Below are positions 1-15,000 of a stretch of 64,000 nucleotides of DNA, piece after piece. How positions within the stretch are numbered: the first letter of the stretch is position 1; every line of letters begins with the position of its first letter. A model generated the notes under the pieces. The model made no database searches. It was not told the origin of the DNA and worked only from the letters and a program-made list of their open reading frames with translations. Made by a program: the position numbers and the translations under genes. This DNA comes from Paraburkholderia eburnea. GTDB taxonomy: Bacteria; Pseudomonadota; Gammaproteobacteria; Burkholderiales; Burkholderiaceae. The DNA lies in assembly GCF_002917095.1 (NCBI RefSeq), contig NZ_PQGA01000006.1, positions 124,001-188,000 of the forward strand, written 5' to 3'.

Positions 1-3000
1 CGCTGTCGGTTGCGCTCGCTGCGGTCACGTCATTGCGCGTGGGCGCGTCGAGCGCCGCCGCGAGTGCCGAGGGCGTCGCATACTCGAACAACAGCGCGAG
101 TTCGAGCTTGCGGCCAAGCTGCTGCGCCAGACGCGTGTTGACGCGCACCGCCACCAGCGAGTGACCGCCCAGCGCGAAGAAGTCGTCGTGCGCGCCGACG
201 CGCTCCACGCCCAGCACCTCGCCGAACACCTGCGCGATCGTCGCTTCGAGTCCCGCAGCCGGCTCGGTCCACGCGCTCTCCCGTGCCTGTCCGACCTCGA
301 TCTGCGCCAGCTTCTGACGGTCGAGCTTGCCGTTCGCGGTGCGCGGCAGCGCTTCCACGCCATGCAGCGACGCCGGGATCATGTACGCGGGCAGCCGCGC
401 GCCCAGCGCCTGACGCCAGCCCGGCGGCATCTCGCCGACCACATAGCCCACGAGCCGCGCATCGGCGCTGCCCGGTGCGCCGGGCAGCAGCGCGACCGCC
501 GCGTCGAGCACGCCTTCGCAGGCACGCAGCGCTTCCTCGATCTCGCCCAGCTCGATCCGGTAGCCGCGCAGTTTCACCTGCTGGTCGATCCGGCCCAGGC
601 ACTCGAACGCGCCATCGGCCCGTTCGCGCGCGAGGTCGCCGGTTCGGTACATGCGGGCGCCCGGCGCGCCGTCGGGATCGGGCACGAAGCGCTCGGCGCT
701 CAGACCCGGCCGGCCCAGATAACCGCGCGCGAGATTGTCCCCGCCGATGCACAGCTCGCCGATGCCGCCCGTCGGCGTCCATTGCCCGCTCGCATCGATC
801 ACGCGCAGCGCGTTCGCATGAAGCGCGTGGCCGATGGTGAGCGCGCCCTGCGCCGTCATATGGGCGCGGCTCGACCAGATCGTCGTTTCGGTCGGGCCGT
901 AGAGATTCCACAGATCGACGCCCAAGCCCAGCAGTTGCGCGCACAGATCCGGCGGCAGCGCCTCGCCGCCCGCGATGCCGGTGAGTCGGCGTCCCGCAGC
1001 GACACCGCGCCAGCCCGCTTCGAGCAGCAAACGCCAGCCGCTGGGCGTGGCCTGCAGCAGCGTCGCGCCGCTCGTGTCGATCAGATGCGCGAGCGCCTCG
1101 CCATCGGCGGCGACGCGCGCATCGGCAAGCTCGAGCGTCGCGCCCGTCATCAGCGGCAGGCAAAACTCCAGCAGCGAGATATCGAACGATGCCGTCGTGA
1201 CCGACAGCAGCACGTCGTCGGCGCCGATGCCGGGGGCCTCGCGCACGCTGCACAGGAAGCGGTCGAGCGCGCCGTGCGAAACGGCCACGCCCTTCGGCCG
1301 CCCGGTCGAACCGGACGTGTAGATCACGTAGGCGAGCTGCACGTCATGGACGGCCCGCGCTTCGGGAAGCGGTTCTACAAGCGCCGGGGCGGCGCGCACG
1401 TCGTCGGGCGAACCCGCGTCGATCACCGTGCGCGCGTCGAGGCCCCCGCCCAGCCGGGCGATGCCCTGCGCGTCGGTGACGATGCGCGTGATGCCCGCGT
1501 CGTCGAGCATGTAGCGCAGACGCTCGACCGGGAACTCGGGATCGAGCGGCACATAGGCCGCGCCGCTGCGCATCACGCCGAGCATGCTGGCGATCAGCGC
1601 GGGCGCACGCGTGAGGCACACGGCGACGCGCTCCTCGCGCGCCACGCCGCTCGCGCGCAATCTGGCGTCGATGGCGGCGCTCCAGCGCGCAAGCGTCGCG
1701 AAATCGATCGACGTGCCGTTGTGGCGCAGCGCGACGCGCGCCGGGGTGCGCGCGGCCTGCTGCTCGAAGCGCGCGTACAAGGGCTGGAAGCCGGCGTCAT
1801 GCGACGGTCCCGGCAGCGGCGCAGCCGTGCGCACGCTCAATTCGCCAACGTAGCGCGCCGTCTGCGCGGTATCGGCGAGTTGTTCGAGCACCGTGCGGTA
1901 CTGCGCATGCAGCGCCTGCACCTGCGCGCGTTCGAGACGGCGGCTGTCCCAGCCCCATTGCAGCTCGATCTGCTTCGTCGGCAACACGGTCAGCGTGAGC
2001 GGATAGTGCGTACGCTCGACCGTTTCGATGCGCTCGACGCGCAGCGCCGCCGGTTCGCGGCCCGAACCCGACGCCAGCGGATAGTTCTCGAACACGATCA
2101 GGCTGTCGAACAGCGCGTCGCCGCTGCGGCCCGACCATTGCTGCAGCGACGTGAGCGGCGTGTGCTCGACGTCGCGCAGCGCGACGTTGTAAGCCTGCAA
2201 GCCGCCGAGCCAGTCGTCCACGCGCGCCGCGCCCGGCACGCCGGTCACGACCGGCAGGCTGTTGATGAACAGGCCGATCATGTTGTCCGCGCCCGGCAGC
2301 GAGGCCGGACGCCCCGACACCGTCACGCCGAACGCGACCGAGCGCTTGCCGCTCAGGCGCGCGAGCACGACGGCCCACGCCCCCTGCATCAGCGTATTGA
2401 GCGTCACGCGGTAGTGCTGCGCGGCGCGGCGCAGGCGCGCATCGAGCGCAACGTCCAGTGTGTACGCGATCTTTTGCGGCACGAGCGCCCCCGCCTCGCG
2501 CGGCGCGGCCAGGCTGCCGGTGAGCGTGCCCGCGTCGGCGCCTTCGGCCAGACGTTCGAGCCACCAGTCGCGCGCATCGGGCTGCTTCGCAAGCCATTCG
2601 ATATAGCGTCGATACGGTTGCGCCGGCGCCCTGACCTCGACATCGGCGCGCGCGTAGTCGTCGAACACTTCGGACAACAGACGAGCGCCGCTCCAGCCGT
2701 CGGTGAGCACGTGATGATGCGTGCGCACCAGATCGAACGCGCCGTCCGGACGGCGGAATACGTTCACGCGCATGAGCGGCGCACGCGACGGATCGACACC
2801 CTCGGCAAGATCGGCGGCGCGCCAGGTCGCGAGGCGCGCGTCGTAATCGACGACATCGCGCCAGTCGTGGACCGCGAACGGCAGCACCGCATCGCGCTCG
2901 ACGATTTGCAGCGCCGTGCCGCCATGACGCCACTCGAAGCGCGTGCGCAGCACGTCGTGACGCGCGAGCGCCGCCTGCCAGACCGCGCGCAGCCTGTCCG

Positions 3001-6000
3001 CATCCAGCTCGCCGCGCAACGTGAGCTGCAACTGGTTCACATACACGCCCTGGCCCTGCTGACGCTCGCTGTGATAGAGCAAGCCTTGCTGCAATGGCGT
3101 CGCCGGATAAATATCGGCGACATTGCCGAGCTTGAGATCGAGCGCACTCAACTGCGCCTGGTTCAGCCCCGAGAGCGGGAAATCGGCGGCCGTCGCGCCC
3201 GGCGGCGCCGCGACGCAATGCGCGAGCAGCGCATGCACATGACGCTCGAAAGCCTCGATCAGCCGATCGACCGTGGCGCGATCGAGGCGCGCGGGATCGA
3301 AACGCCAGCGCAGCACGAGGCTCTCCCCGGCGATCAGGCCGTTCAGATCGAGCGCGTAATCGACGCGCGCGTCGTCGCTGAGATTGCGCCCCGCGCTTTG
3401 CGTACTGAAGCCAAAGCGCGAATCGGCGTCGATCGCCTGATCGAAGCGGCCCAGATAGTTGAAGCTCACGGCCGGGCGGCGGCGCGTGCGCTCCGCTTCC
3501 AGCAGCCCCCAGTGGAAGCCCTTGTGCGGCACCGCGCGCATGCGCTCCTTGACGCCGATGAGCGCGTCGGCCGGCATGGCCGCGTGCGCGGGCAGCACCA
3601 CCGGGAAGCGCGTCGTGAACCAGCCCACCGTGCGGCTCAGATCGATGCCGTCGATCAGGTCCTCGCGGCCGTGACCTTCGAGTTCCACCGCGAGCGTGCG
3701 TGCGCCGCTCCACTCGCCGACCGCCTGGGCGAGCGCGGCGAGCAGCAATTCATCGACGCGCGTGCGCCAGGCGCGCGGCGCAAGCTGGATGAGTTCGCGC
3801 GTGCGCTGCGGGTCCAGCTTCCATTCGACGACGACGCTGTCGGCCATGCGCGTGCCCGACGGGACGCCGAACGCGGCCTCTTCGGGCGTTGCGGCGTCCG
3901 GGCCTTCGGGCGCGCCGAGCGCGTCACGCCACCACGCCGCTTCGGCCTGGATGGCGGGCGCGGCGCCGTATCGATGCAGCGCGTGCGCCCACGCGCCCCA
4001 CGCGGTCGAAGATGCACCGAGCGCGATCGTCTCGCCGCGTTCGGCCTGCTCATAGGCGCTTTGCAGTTCTTCGAGCAGGATGCGCCACGAAACGCCATCG
4101 ACCGCGAGGTGATGGATCGCGATCAGGAGCCAGCTTTGTTCGCCTGCCTCGAAACAACCGACGCGCCAGATCGGGCCGCGCGTAAGGTCGAGGCTCGCCT
4201 GGAGCGCGTCGCCTGCGGCGCTCAGCGCGTCGGGCGACGCCAGGGTCTGCTGGTGGATCAGGCCGGTTTCCTGCGCGCGGGCATCGGCGGCGCTCAGCGT
4301 GCGTTGGCGCCAGTGGCCGCCTTCCTGCGAGAAGCGCAGCCGCAGCGCGTCATGACGCTCGCGCAGCGCGGCGACGGCCTGCTCAAGCGCGGCCACGCTC
4401 AGACGGCCATGCACGTCGAGCAGCACCGACTGGTTCCAGTGCGCTTCGCCGTGCGGATAGTGCTCGAAGAAGCGCCGCTGGATCGGCGTGAGGTCGAATG
4501 ATTCGGCGTGATCGACCGTTGCCGTTTGTTCGTCGCCGACGCGCTGGGCGCGTTGGGCAAGCGCCGATACCGTCGGATGCTCGAACACCTGGCGCGGCGT
4601 GAGCACGAGGCCCGCTTCACGCGCGCGCGCGATGATCTGCAAGCTCTGGATCGAATCCCCGCCCACTTCGAAGAAGTTGTCCGTGACGCCAATGTCGTCG
4701 CGGCCCAGCACCATTTGCCAGATCGACAGCAGCGCCGCTTCGGTGGCGTTCGTCGCCGCGATGCGCTCGCCCGTCGGCTCCTGCGGCTGCGGCAGCGCCT
4801 TGCGGTCGAGCTTGCCGTTCGGCATCACCGGCAGTTTGTCGAGCACCGTCAGGCTCGACGGCACCATGTAACCCGGCAGGCGGCTTTCGAGTTCGCGTTG
4901 CAGCGTCGCGATATCGACCTTGCCCGCCACGTAACCCGCCAGGCGCTGCTTTTCGCCCGCGCCATGGACGATGACCGCCGCTTCGCGCACGCCCGCGCAG
5001 TGACGCAGCACCGCCTCGATTTCGCCGAGTTCGATGCGCTGGCCGCGCAGCTTCACCTGCTGGTCGAGACGGCCCAGGAATTCCACCGTGCCGTCCGCGC
5101 GCATACGGCACAGATCGCCGCTGCGATATTGACGCGATCCCGGCACGCCGGACGGATCGGGCACGAAGCGCTCGGCGGTCAGCGCCGCGCGACCCAGATA
5201 GCCGCGCGAGACCGTCGGCCCGCCAATGCACAATTCGCCGAGACCGCCTGCGGGCGCTTCATCGCCGAATGCGTCGATCACGCGCGCGCTGCGCCCCGGA
5301 TACGGCTTGCCGATAGGCACGGTGACCTGCTTCGTGTCGTCGATGGTCGTTTCGCGGTACAGCGCCGCAACTGTGGTTTCGGTCGGGCCGTAGAGGTTGT
5401 CCAGGCGGATATCCGCGAGCGCACTTTCCTTCCAGTGCCGCAGGGCATCGCCCGGCAGCGCCTCGCCGCCGACCGTCACCTGACGCAGCGAAAGCGACCC
5501 GCGCGCCGGTGCGTGGCGTTGCCACTGCTGCCACAGCGCAGTCGGAATACGCGCGAAGGTCACGCGGCGCTCGCTCAGACGCTCGCTCAGGCTTTGCAGA
5601 TCCCACGGCTGGATGCCGCGCATTTCGACCGTCGCGCCGACGCGCAGCGCGGGCAGGATTTCGTGCAACGCAACGTCGAAATTGATCGTCGACGAATGCA
5701 GCACCGTGTCCTGCGCGCTGATCTGGTAAGTGCTCTGGAAATCTTCCAGGTGCGTCCACAACGAATCGTGGCTCACGGCGACGCCCTTCGGGCGGCCCGT
5801 CGAACCGGAGGTGTAGAGCACATAGGCAAGCTGTTCGGGATGGAACGTCACAGCAGGCGCATCACCGGAAACATCGCGCGCAGCATCCACATCCACCACT
5901 TCGCAACCGTGCAGCACGTCAGCCAGACGCGCGGCGCTGCGCGCATCGGCGACCACGCGCGTGATGCCCGCGTCTTCGATCATCTGCTCCAGCCGTGCCT

Positions 6001-9000
6001 GCGGATACTCCGGGTCAAGCGGCACAAACGCGCCGCCCGAACGGATCACGCCGATTAGCGCTGCGATCATCCCGACGCCACGCTCGACACACAGCCCAAC
6101 GCGTGTTTCCGCGCGCACGCCACGCGCAACAAGCAGGGAAGCCAGCGCCCCAGACCAGCGCTCCAGTTCCGCGTACGTCAGCGATTGCTGCTCGCACCGC
6201 AGCGCCACCGCATCGGGTGAACGCCGCGCCTGCGCCACCAGCGAATCCGCCAGCGAAGCAAACCCATAAACCCGCGCCTCCTGCACCCGTGCCGCTTCCG
6301 GCAGCGTCAACTCACCCACCCGCTGCGCGCCATCCTCGATGATGCGAGCCAGCAACGCCTCGTACTGCGCAGCAAGCCGATCGACCGTCGCCCGGTCGAT
6401 GCGCGCGCCATCCCACGCCCATTCGACCGCCAGCCGCCCGCGCGGAATCACCGAAACCGCCAGCGGATAGTGCGTCGGGTCGACCGAATCGGCGCGCTCG
6501 ATCGTGAGCGCCGCCGCTCCGGCCGCGTCGTCGCGGCCAATCTCATCGACGGGATAGTTTTCGAACACGAACAGGCTGTCGAACAGCGCATCGGCGCTGC
6601 GTCCCGTCCACTGCTGCACGCGCGCAAGCGGCGTGTGCTCGTGCTCACGCAATTCGCCGAACTGGCGCTGCAGGTCACCGAGCCAGTCGGCGACACGCGC
6701 CTGCGGCGCCACCTCGACCCACACGGGCAGGCTGTTGACGAACAGCCCCAGCATGTCCGCGACGCCCGGCAGTTGCGCGGGCCGCCCGCCCAGCGTGGTG
6801 CCGAACGCAACGCTGCGATGGTTCACATGGCGCGCGATCAACAGCGCCCACGCGCCCTGCATCAGCGTGTTGAGCGTGACGCCGTGCGCGCGCGCGGCGT
6901 CGCTCAGCCGCGCGCCCAGATCGCCGCTCAGTTCAACGCGGCGAACGTGCGTGCCCGGCTCGCCGCCCACGCACGGCGGCAGCGCCGCGAGCAGCGTCGC
7001 GGGTTCGCCCGCGGCCTGCGCGCGGGCGCGCCACCATGCTTCGCCCTGATCGGCGCTGGCATGACGCTCCAGCCATTCCACGTAGCGCCGGTACGGTTGC
7101 GCGGGCGCGAGCGTCGCCGTCGCACCGTCCTTGCGCGCGCGATAGTCGCGCAGGATCTCGTCGAGCAGGCGCACCGTGCTCCAGCCGTCGAGCAGCAGAT
7201 GGTGGTACGTCCACACGAGATCGGCCACACCGTCTTCGCGCGCGACCAGCGCGACGCGCATCAGCGGCGCGGCATCGGGCGCGCAGCCTGCCGCTAGATC
7301 GCGCTCGCGCCACGCCGCCAGCGCGGCTTCGTAATCGCCTTCATGCGAAAAGTCGAGTTCGACATACGGCAGTTCGACGCGGCGCTGGACGATCTGCATC
7401 ACCGTGCCGCCCTGTCGCCACTCGAAGCGCGTGCGCAGCACGGCATGACGCGCGAGCGCGGCCTGCCACGCCGCCGCCAGCGCCGCACGGTCGAGTGGAC
7501 CGCGCAACGTCAGACGTAGCTGATTGAGATACGCGTGCCGCTCCGGTTCCGCCAGCACGTGATACAGCAGGCCCGTCTGCAAAGGCGTCGCCGCATAGAC
7601 GTCCTCGACATGCTCGGGCGTGAGGCCGAGCGAGCGCCACAGCGACATGGAATCGGCCTCGACCGGCCCCGCAGCATCCCGCGCCGCCGACGGCGCGACC
7701 TCAAGCGCCACCGCGACGCGGGCCAGACGCTCGACGCTCGGCGCTTCGAAGAGTTGGCGCGGCGTGATGCGCAACCCGGCCTCGGCCGCCTTCGCGACGA
7801 TCTGCAGGCTGAGGATCGAGTCGCCGCCCGCCACGAAGAAGTTGTCCGTCACGCCAATCGCGTCGCTGCGCAGCACCGTGCGCCAGATCGCGAGCAACGC
7901 CGCTTCGGCGGGCGTCTGCGGTTCGCGATGCGTGTGCGCCGCCGCGCCCGCCGTCGGCGCGGGCAGCGCGCGGCGGTCGATCTTGCCCGACGGCGTGAGC
8001 GGCAGCGCGTCCAGCACGACCAGCGCGGCGGGCACCATGTATTCGGGCAGTTGGCTGAGCAGATACGCGTTGATCTGCGCGCAATCGAGTCCAGCCTCGC
8101 CCGTCACATAACCGACAAGACGGGCCGCGCCGCCATCCGCATTCAGCACCACGACGGCGTCGCGCACGCCCGCGCAGCGGCGCAGCACGGCTTCGATTTC
8201 GCCGGGCTCGATGCGATGGCCGCGCAGCTTGATCTGCTGGTCGAGCCGGCCCAGATAGCTCAATCGTGCGTCGCTGCCGACACGGCACAAATCGCCCGTG
8301 CGATACATGCGCGCGCCCACGCCGGTCGGGTCCGGCACGAAGCGCTCGGCGGTCTGCGCCGCGCGGCCCAGATAGCCGCGCGCGAGATTCGCCCCGCCGA
8401 TGCACAGCTCGCCCACACCGCCAGCCGGAACCGGCTCGCCCGCGCGGCCGACGACGCGCAGCGCGTTGTCGGCGAGCGCGTGGCCAAGCGCCACGGGCGC
8501 GGCGCGCGTGACGGTATCGGCGGCGGACCAGATGGTCGTTTCGGTCGGGCCGTACATGTTGCGCAGATCCACGCCCGCGTCGAGCAGCGTCGCCGCCAGA
8601 TCGGGCGGCAGCGCCTCGCCGCCGCACAGGCCCTTGAGCGCGCGGCCACGCCAGCCGCCCGCGAGCAGCAGCTTCCAGCCCGACGGCGTCGCTTGGAACA
8701 CGGTCGCGCCGCTCTGATCGAGCAAGGCGGCAAGGCGCACGCCGTCGCGCTGGGTTTCGCGGCTCGCCAGTTCGACGCGCGCGCCGACGGTCAGCGGCAG
8801 ATACAGTTCGAGCAGGGAAATATCGAACGATGCCGAAGTCGCCGCGAGCCAGACGTCATCGCCACGCAGCCCGACGAAGTCGCCGACGCCCGCGAGTAGG
8901 CGGTCGAACGCGCCGTGCGTAATCGCCACGCCCTTCGGCTTGCCGGTCGAGCCGGACGTGTAGATCACATAGGCGAGGCGCGTTTCCTCAATCGTGTCGA

Positions 9001-12000
9001 GGGACTCGATGGCGTCGTCGGCGCCTGCGCGCAGCGCGTTCGCGTCCAGCACCGTGCGCTGCGCGAGCGCGCCGCCGAGTGTCGCGCGGCCGTCATCATC
9101 GGCGATCACGTAGTCGATCTTCGCGTCGTCGAGCATCGCCACGAGGCGTTCGGCCGGATAGTCGGGATCGAGCGGCACGAACGCCGCCCCCGAACGCAAC
9201 ACGCCAAGGCAGGCTGCGAGCAAGGCGGGCGAGCGGCCCACGCACACGCCCACGCGGGCTTCGGCGCCCACCCCGGCGCGTCGCAGCGACGTGCCGATGC
9301 GCGCGGCCCACGCCGCGAGTTCGCCGTAGCGCACCGCGTCGCCGTCGCAGACGAGCGCGAGCGCGCCGGGCTGCTGCCGCGCGACGCGCGCAAAGCGCGC
9401 ATGCACCGCTTCATAGCGATGCGCGGGCAGCGGCCCCGCCACCGACGCGCTGTCGTCGAACACGAACGACGCGACACGCGTGTCCTCGGCCCGGCTCCAT
9501 TGTTCGAGCAGTGCGGCAAGCTGCTGCGTCATGCGCCCGGCCGTCGCCGCGTCGAACACATCGCGCGCGTAGGTGAGCGTCATGCGCAGCGCCCCATCGG
9601 CCTGCTCGACCAGGTTCAGCACCAGATCGAACTGCGCTTCCGCGCCCTCTTCGCCACGCGCGCGCAGTTGCAGATCGGGGCCGAGATCGGCGTCGAAGAC
9701 ATGCGATTGCTGCTGGTTGACCATGACCTGGAACAGCGGCGTCTGCGAGAGATCGCGCTCGGGCTGCAAGGCATCGACGACATTGGCGAACGCAACATCC
9801 TGATGCGCGTACGCTTCGAGCAGGCGTTCGCGCACCTGCTCGACGAGTTCCGCCGCGCGCGTCATGCCGCTGACCTGGGTGCGCAGCACGACCGTATTGA
9901 CGAAGAAGCCGACGAGACGCATCGCACCCGGCAGATCGCGATGCGCGACCGGCACGCCGATGCGGATATCGGCCTCGCCCGTGTGGCGATGCAGCAGCGC
10001 ATTGAAGGCCGCGATCGCGGTCATGAAGAGTGTCGCGCGGCGCGCCTGCGCCTGGGTTTTCAGCGCGCCGACCACCGGTGCCGCCAACGTCACGCTCACG
10101 CGCGCGCCCGCACTGTTGCGCGCTCCCGTGCGCACGCGGTCCACCGGCAGCGCGAGCGGCGCGCTCGCGCCCGCGAGGCGCGTCTTCCAGTAGTCGAGCT
10201 GGCGCTGCGCGCCGCCGTTCGCGAGCTTGTCGGCCTGCGCGCGCACGACTGCGTGCCAGGCCGCGTCGTTGCTGTCGGCCAGCGCGGTGGTTGGCGCCTC
10301 GGCGTGCGCGCGATAGGCGCTGACGAAATCGGCGAGCAGCACGCCGATCGACCAGTCATCGGCGATCAGGTGGTGCATCACGAACTGCAGGACGTGCAGG
10401 TCCGCCCGCACGCGGATCAGCGCGACGCGCAGCGGCGCGGCGTTCAGCAGATCGAACGGTTGCGCAAGCAACTTGTCGAGCAGCGCGTCGAGCGGACCGT
10501 CGTGCGCGGCGGCGTCCACGTCATGCAGATCGCAGCGCGCCGCGCTTTGGATCGTGAGATGCGGCACGCCGCCCGTTTCGGCGAAGCGCATACGCAGCGC
10601 GGCATGACGCGCCACCAGCGCGTCGAGCGCCGCCTGCAGCGCCGCGCGGTCCAGCGTGCCCTCCAGATCGAGCGCGCCGTTGACGTGATACGCCGCGCTT
10701 TGCGGGTCGAGCTTCCAGAGGAACCACAGACGCTGCTGACCCGCGCTGAGCGGGAGCGTGTCTGCTTCGCTCCCGTCCTGGAGATCGGCAATATCGGTCA
10801 CATCGGCAATATCGGCCACATTCGCAGCCTTCACCGCTGCGGCGAAATCGCCGAGCACCGGGTAATCGAACAACGCGCGCAGATCGGGCGCCGCGCCGAA
10901 TTTCGCGCGCACGGCCGCGAGCACGCGCACCGCGAGCAGCGAATGTCCGCCGAGCGCAAAGAAGTCATCGTCCGCGCCCACGCGCGGCACTTCCAGCACC
11001 TGCTGCCAGATGGCCGCGAGCGTGCGCTCGACGGCGTCACGCGGTTCGACGAAAGCGCTTTGCGCGGCGTCGGCTTCGGTGGGCGCAGTCGGAGCAGGCA
11101 ATGCGCGGCGATCGAGCTTGCCGTTGGTCGTCATCGGCAGGCTGTCGAGCACCAGCAGGCGCGACGGCACCATATGTGCAGGCAGCGCAGCACGCGCATA
11201 CGCGCGCACCGCTTCGACGGTAAGCGGCGCGCCCGCCGCCGCCACGACCCACGCGACCAGTTGCTGATCGCGCACCTCCACCACCGCCGCGCGCACGCCG
11301 GCCTGCGCGCGCAGCGCCGCCTCGACTTCGCCCGCTTCGATGCGGAAGCCGCGCACCTTCAACTGGCTGTCGTTGCGGCCCAGATAGTCGATGTCGCCGT
11401 CGGCCAGACGCCGTGCGACGTCGCCCGAGCGATAGCGGCGCGCGCCCGGCTCGCCATAGGGATCGGGCACGAAGCGCTCGGCGGTCAGCGCCGGGCGGCC
11501 CAGATAGCCGCGCGCCAGGCCCGCTCCGCCCACATAGAGTTCACCGACCGCACCCGCAGGCACCGGCCGCCCCGCGCCGTCGAGCACCTGCAGCGAGAGA
11601 TCGGCGAGCGGCGCGCCGATCACGCTCGGCGCCGCGCCCGCGAAGATGTCCTCGCGCCGCAGCTTGCGCAGCGTCACGTGGACCGTGGTTTCGGTGATGC
11701 CGTACATGTTGACGAGCGCGGGCGCGTCCAGCGACTGCGCCTCGCGTGCCGAAAGCCAGCGCGCCAGCGCCGACGGTTCGAGCTTTTCGCCGCCGAAGAT
11801 CACGTAGCGCAGCGAATCGAGCGCATCGAGCGCGCGGCCGCCGGCGATTTGCGTCGCGTCGTAGTCGCTCAGCGCGTCGAACGCCGACGGCGTCTGGTTC
11901 AGCACCGTCACGCGCGTGTCGCGCATCAGGCGATGCAGCCGCGCGGGGTCGCGCGCCACGTCCTGCGGCACGATCACGAGCCTGCCGCCGTGCACCAGCG

Positions 12001-15000
12001 CGCCAAACAACTCCCATACCGAAAAGTCGAACGCGTAGGAATGGAACAGCGTCCAGACGTCCTGCGCGGAGAAAGCAAAATCCGGTGCCGTCGCGTCGAA
12101 CAGGCGCGCCAGATTCTCCTGCGTGACGCCGACACCCTTCGGCTGTCCGGTCGAGCCGGACGTGTAGATCACGTAGGCGAGTTGCCGGGGATCGACGGCA
12201 GGAGAATCGAACGAAGCGTCGGCGGCGTCGAACGTTTCATCGACGCACGGCACGGCCAGATGCCTGACATTGGGCAACATCGTCGAGAACCGCGCGGTTT
12301 GTGCGGCGTCGCAGAGCACGAGCGAGATGCCCGCATCGTCGGCGATGTAACGCAGGCGTTCGTCGGGATAGGCGGGATCGAGCGGCACGTAGGCCGCACC
12401 CGCGCGCAGCACGCCGAGCAACGTCGCCACCAGCGCGGGCGAGCGCCCCATCGCCACGCCGATGCGCGCTTCGCGCGTGCGGCCCGCGCAGGAGCGCACG
12501 CACAGGTTGGCGATCCGCGCGGACCAGGCATCGAGCGCTGCGTAGCTGAGCGCCGTCATGTCGCCGTTATCGGCGGGGTACAGCAGCGCGATCGCGTCAG
12601 GCTGCGCGCGCGTGATGGCGGCCAGGCGCGCGCTCACCGGCTCGAATGCGTAGGCCGTGTGTGGCGGCGTGGGCGGCGTGTCCGTGCGCAGCGCGATATC
12701 GGCGAGACGCAATGGCTGGGGCTGCGGTTGCGCCTGTGTTGCGCCAACGCCATCGGCGAGCTGTTCGAGCATCGCGTGGAACTGGCGCGCGAGCCGTTCG
12801 ACCGTTGCGCGCGACATGCGCCGCGCGTCGTGACGCCATTTGAGCGCCAGGCCATCGCCAGCGGCGCGGCCCGGCGTCACGATCAGCGTCAGCGGGTAAT
12901 GCGTGCTGTCCACGGTCTCGACCGCGCGCACGTCGAAGGCGCTCTGACCGGCTTGCAGCGCGTCGTCGAGCGGATAGTTCTCGAACACGATCAGGCTGTC
13001 GAACAGCCCTTCGCCCGCGACGCCCGCCCATTGCTGGAGTTTCGCAAGCGGCGTGTGCGCGGCGTCCTGCAGCGCCACGGTCTGCGCGTGGATCGTGCGT
13101 AGCCAGGCGGCGGGCGCGGCACCGGGTTCGACATCGACCCACAGCGGCAGGCTGTTGATGAAAAGGCCGACGATCGATTCGGCATCGGCGAGATCGGCGG
13201 GACGGCCCGATACCGTTGCGCCGAACACCACCTGCGTACGTCCCGCGAAGCGCGCGAGCACCATTGCCCATGCGGCTTGCACCACCGTGTTGAGCGTCAC
13301 GCGCGCGTCCTGCGCGGCGCGTGCGAGGTGCGCCTGGAGTGCGGGCGCGAGCGATTCGATCAGCATCGGCCCGGCGCTCGGGACCGACGACGCATCGGCT
13401 GCGCGCAGATCCGGACCGAGCGCATCGGCCAGACGCGCGGGATCGTCGCGCGTGGCGAGCCGCTGGGTCCAGAACGCCTGCGTGTCTCGCTGACCGGCCA
13501 GCCATTGCACATAGCGCGAGTACGGCGCGGCGGCGGTCTGCGCGGGCGTCTCGCCGCGCGAGAGCGCTTCATAGGCGCGCGCGACTTCGGCCAGCACCTG
13601 CGCGCTCGACCAGCCGTCGGTGAGCGCGTGGTGATGCGTCCAGACCAGCTCGTGCGCGCCATCGGGACGCGCGAACAGATCGACGCGCATGAGCGGCGCG
13701 CGCGCGGCGTCGAAGCCGGTTTCGACGAACGTGCGGCACGCGGCGTTGACGCTATCGGCATTCGCCGCATCCAGTGTGTGAACCGCAAACGGCACATCCG
13801 CCGTGCGTTCGACGATTTGCAGCGGCTCGCCCTCGGCGGGCCAGACGAAGCGCGTGCGCAGCACGGCATGACGCGCGGCCACGTGCTGCCACGCGGCGCG
13901 CATCGCCGCGACATCGAGCGTGCCGGGCGCGCGCGCGACGAGCGTGAGACGCATCTGCCCGACGTAAAGGCCCGGCTGGCCTTCCAGCATGCCGTGGAAC
14001 AGCAGGCCTTGCTGCATCGGCGTGGCCGGGTAGATGGCCTCCACCGTCCGCGCCGCGTCGGCGGCAAGACCGGCGCGCGCGAGCAGCGAGGCATCGGGCG
14101 TGGCCGTCTCGTTCGTTGTGTTCGCCGCAGCCGTCTCAACCGTCGCCACGGCGGCCGCAGCGCGCGGCGCAGCGGGGGCCGCGCTCTGCGCCACGCGCGC
14201 CGCGCCTTCCACGGTCGGGTTGTCGAACATCTGGCGTGGCGTCAGGCGCAGACCGGCACGGCGGGCCTTCGCGATCACCTGGAGGCTCAGGATCGAGTCC
14301 CCGCCGACTTCGAAGAAGTTATCCGTCACGCCGATCGTCTCGCGCTTCAACACCTCGCGCCACACCGCGAGCAGCGTGCGCTCGTTGTCGTTGCGCGCTT
14401 GCACGATGGCAGGCGCCGCCGCGCGGCCCGTGTCTTCGGCACGTTCGAGCGGCCAGGGCAGCGCCGCGCGATCGACCTTGCCGTTCGCGGTGAGCGGCAG
14501 CGCGGCCAGCACGCCGATGGCCGTCGGCACCATGTAGTCGGGCAATTCGGCGGCGAGCTGGGCGCGCAGCGCCTCGCTGTCGAGCGGCGTTTGCGCGGTC
14601 ACATAGCCGATCAGACGCAGCGCGCCCGCTTCTTCGTTTTGATCGTCGCCTCGATCCTCACCGTCCCGGCGCGCGACCACGACCGCGTCGCGCACGCCGT
14701 CGAGCAGGCGCAGGCGCGCGGCCACTTCCTCCGGTTCGACGCGGTAGCCGCGAATCTTCACCTGATCGTCGAGTCGGCCAAGAAACGCGAATTCGCCGCC
14801 TGGCAATTGCTTGACCTTGTCGCCCGTGCGGTAGAGGCGTGCGCCGCCGCCGCGCGGATCGGGCACGAAGCGTTCGGCGGTGAGCGCGGCGCGGTTCAGA
14901 TAGCCGCTCGCGAGACTGTCGCCGCCGATGCACAGTTCGCCCGCGACGCCGCGCGGCACCGGATTGCCGTCCTTGTTGAGCACCGCTGCGCGCACATGCG

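Noticed and set aside
161..13102. Very long plus-strand open frames (for example 161-4501 and 8915-13102) opposite NRPS-2
   Set aside because: They mirror the GC-rich codon pattern of the minus-strand NRPS, are Arg/Ala/His-rich with no domain motifs, and lack ribosome-binding sites. The minus strand has a full set of NRPS motifs in one frame.
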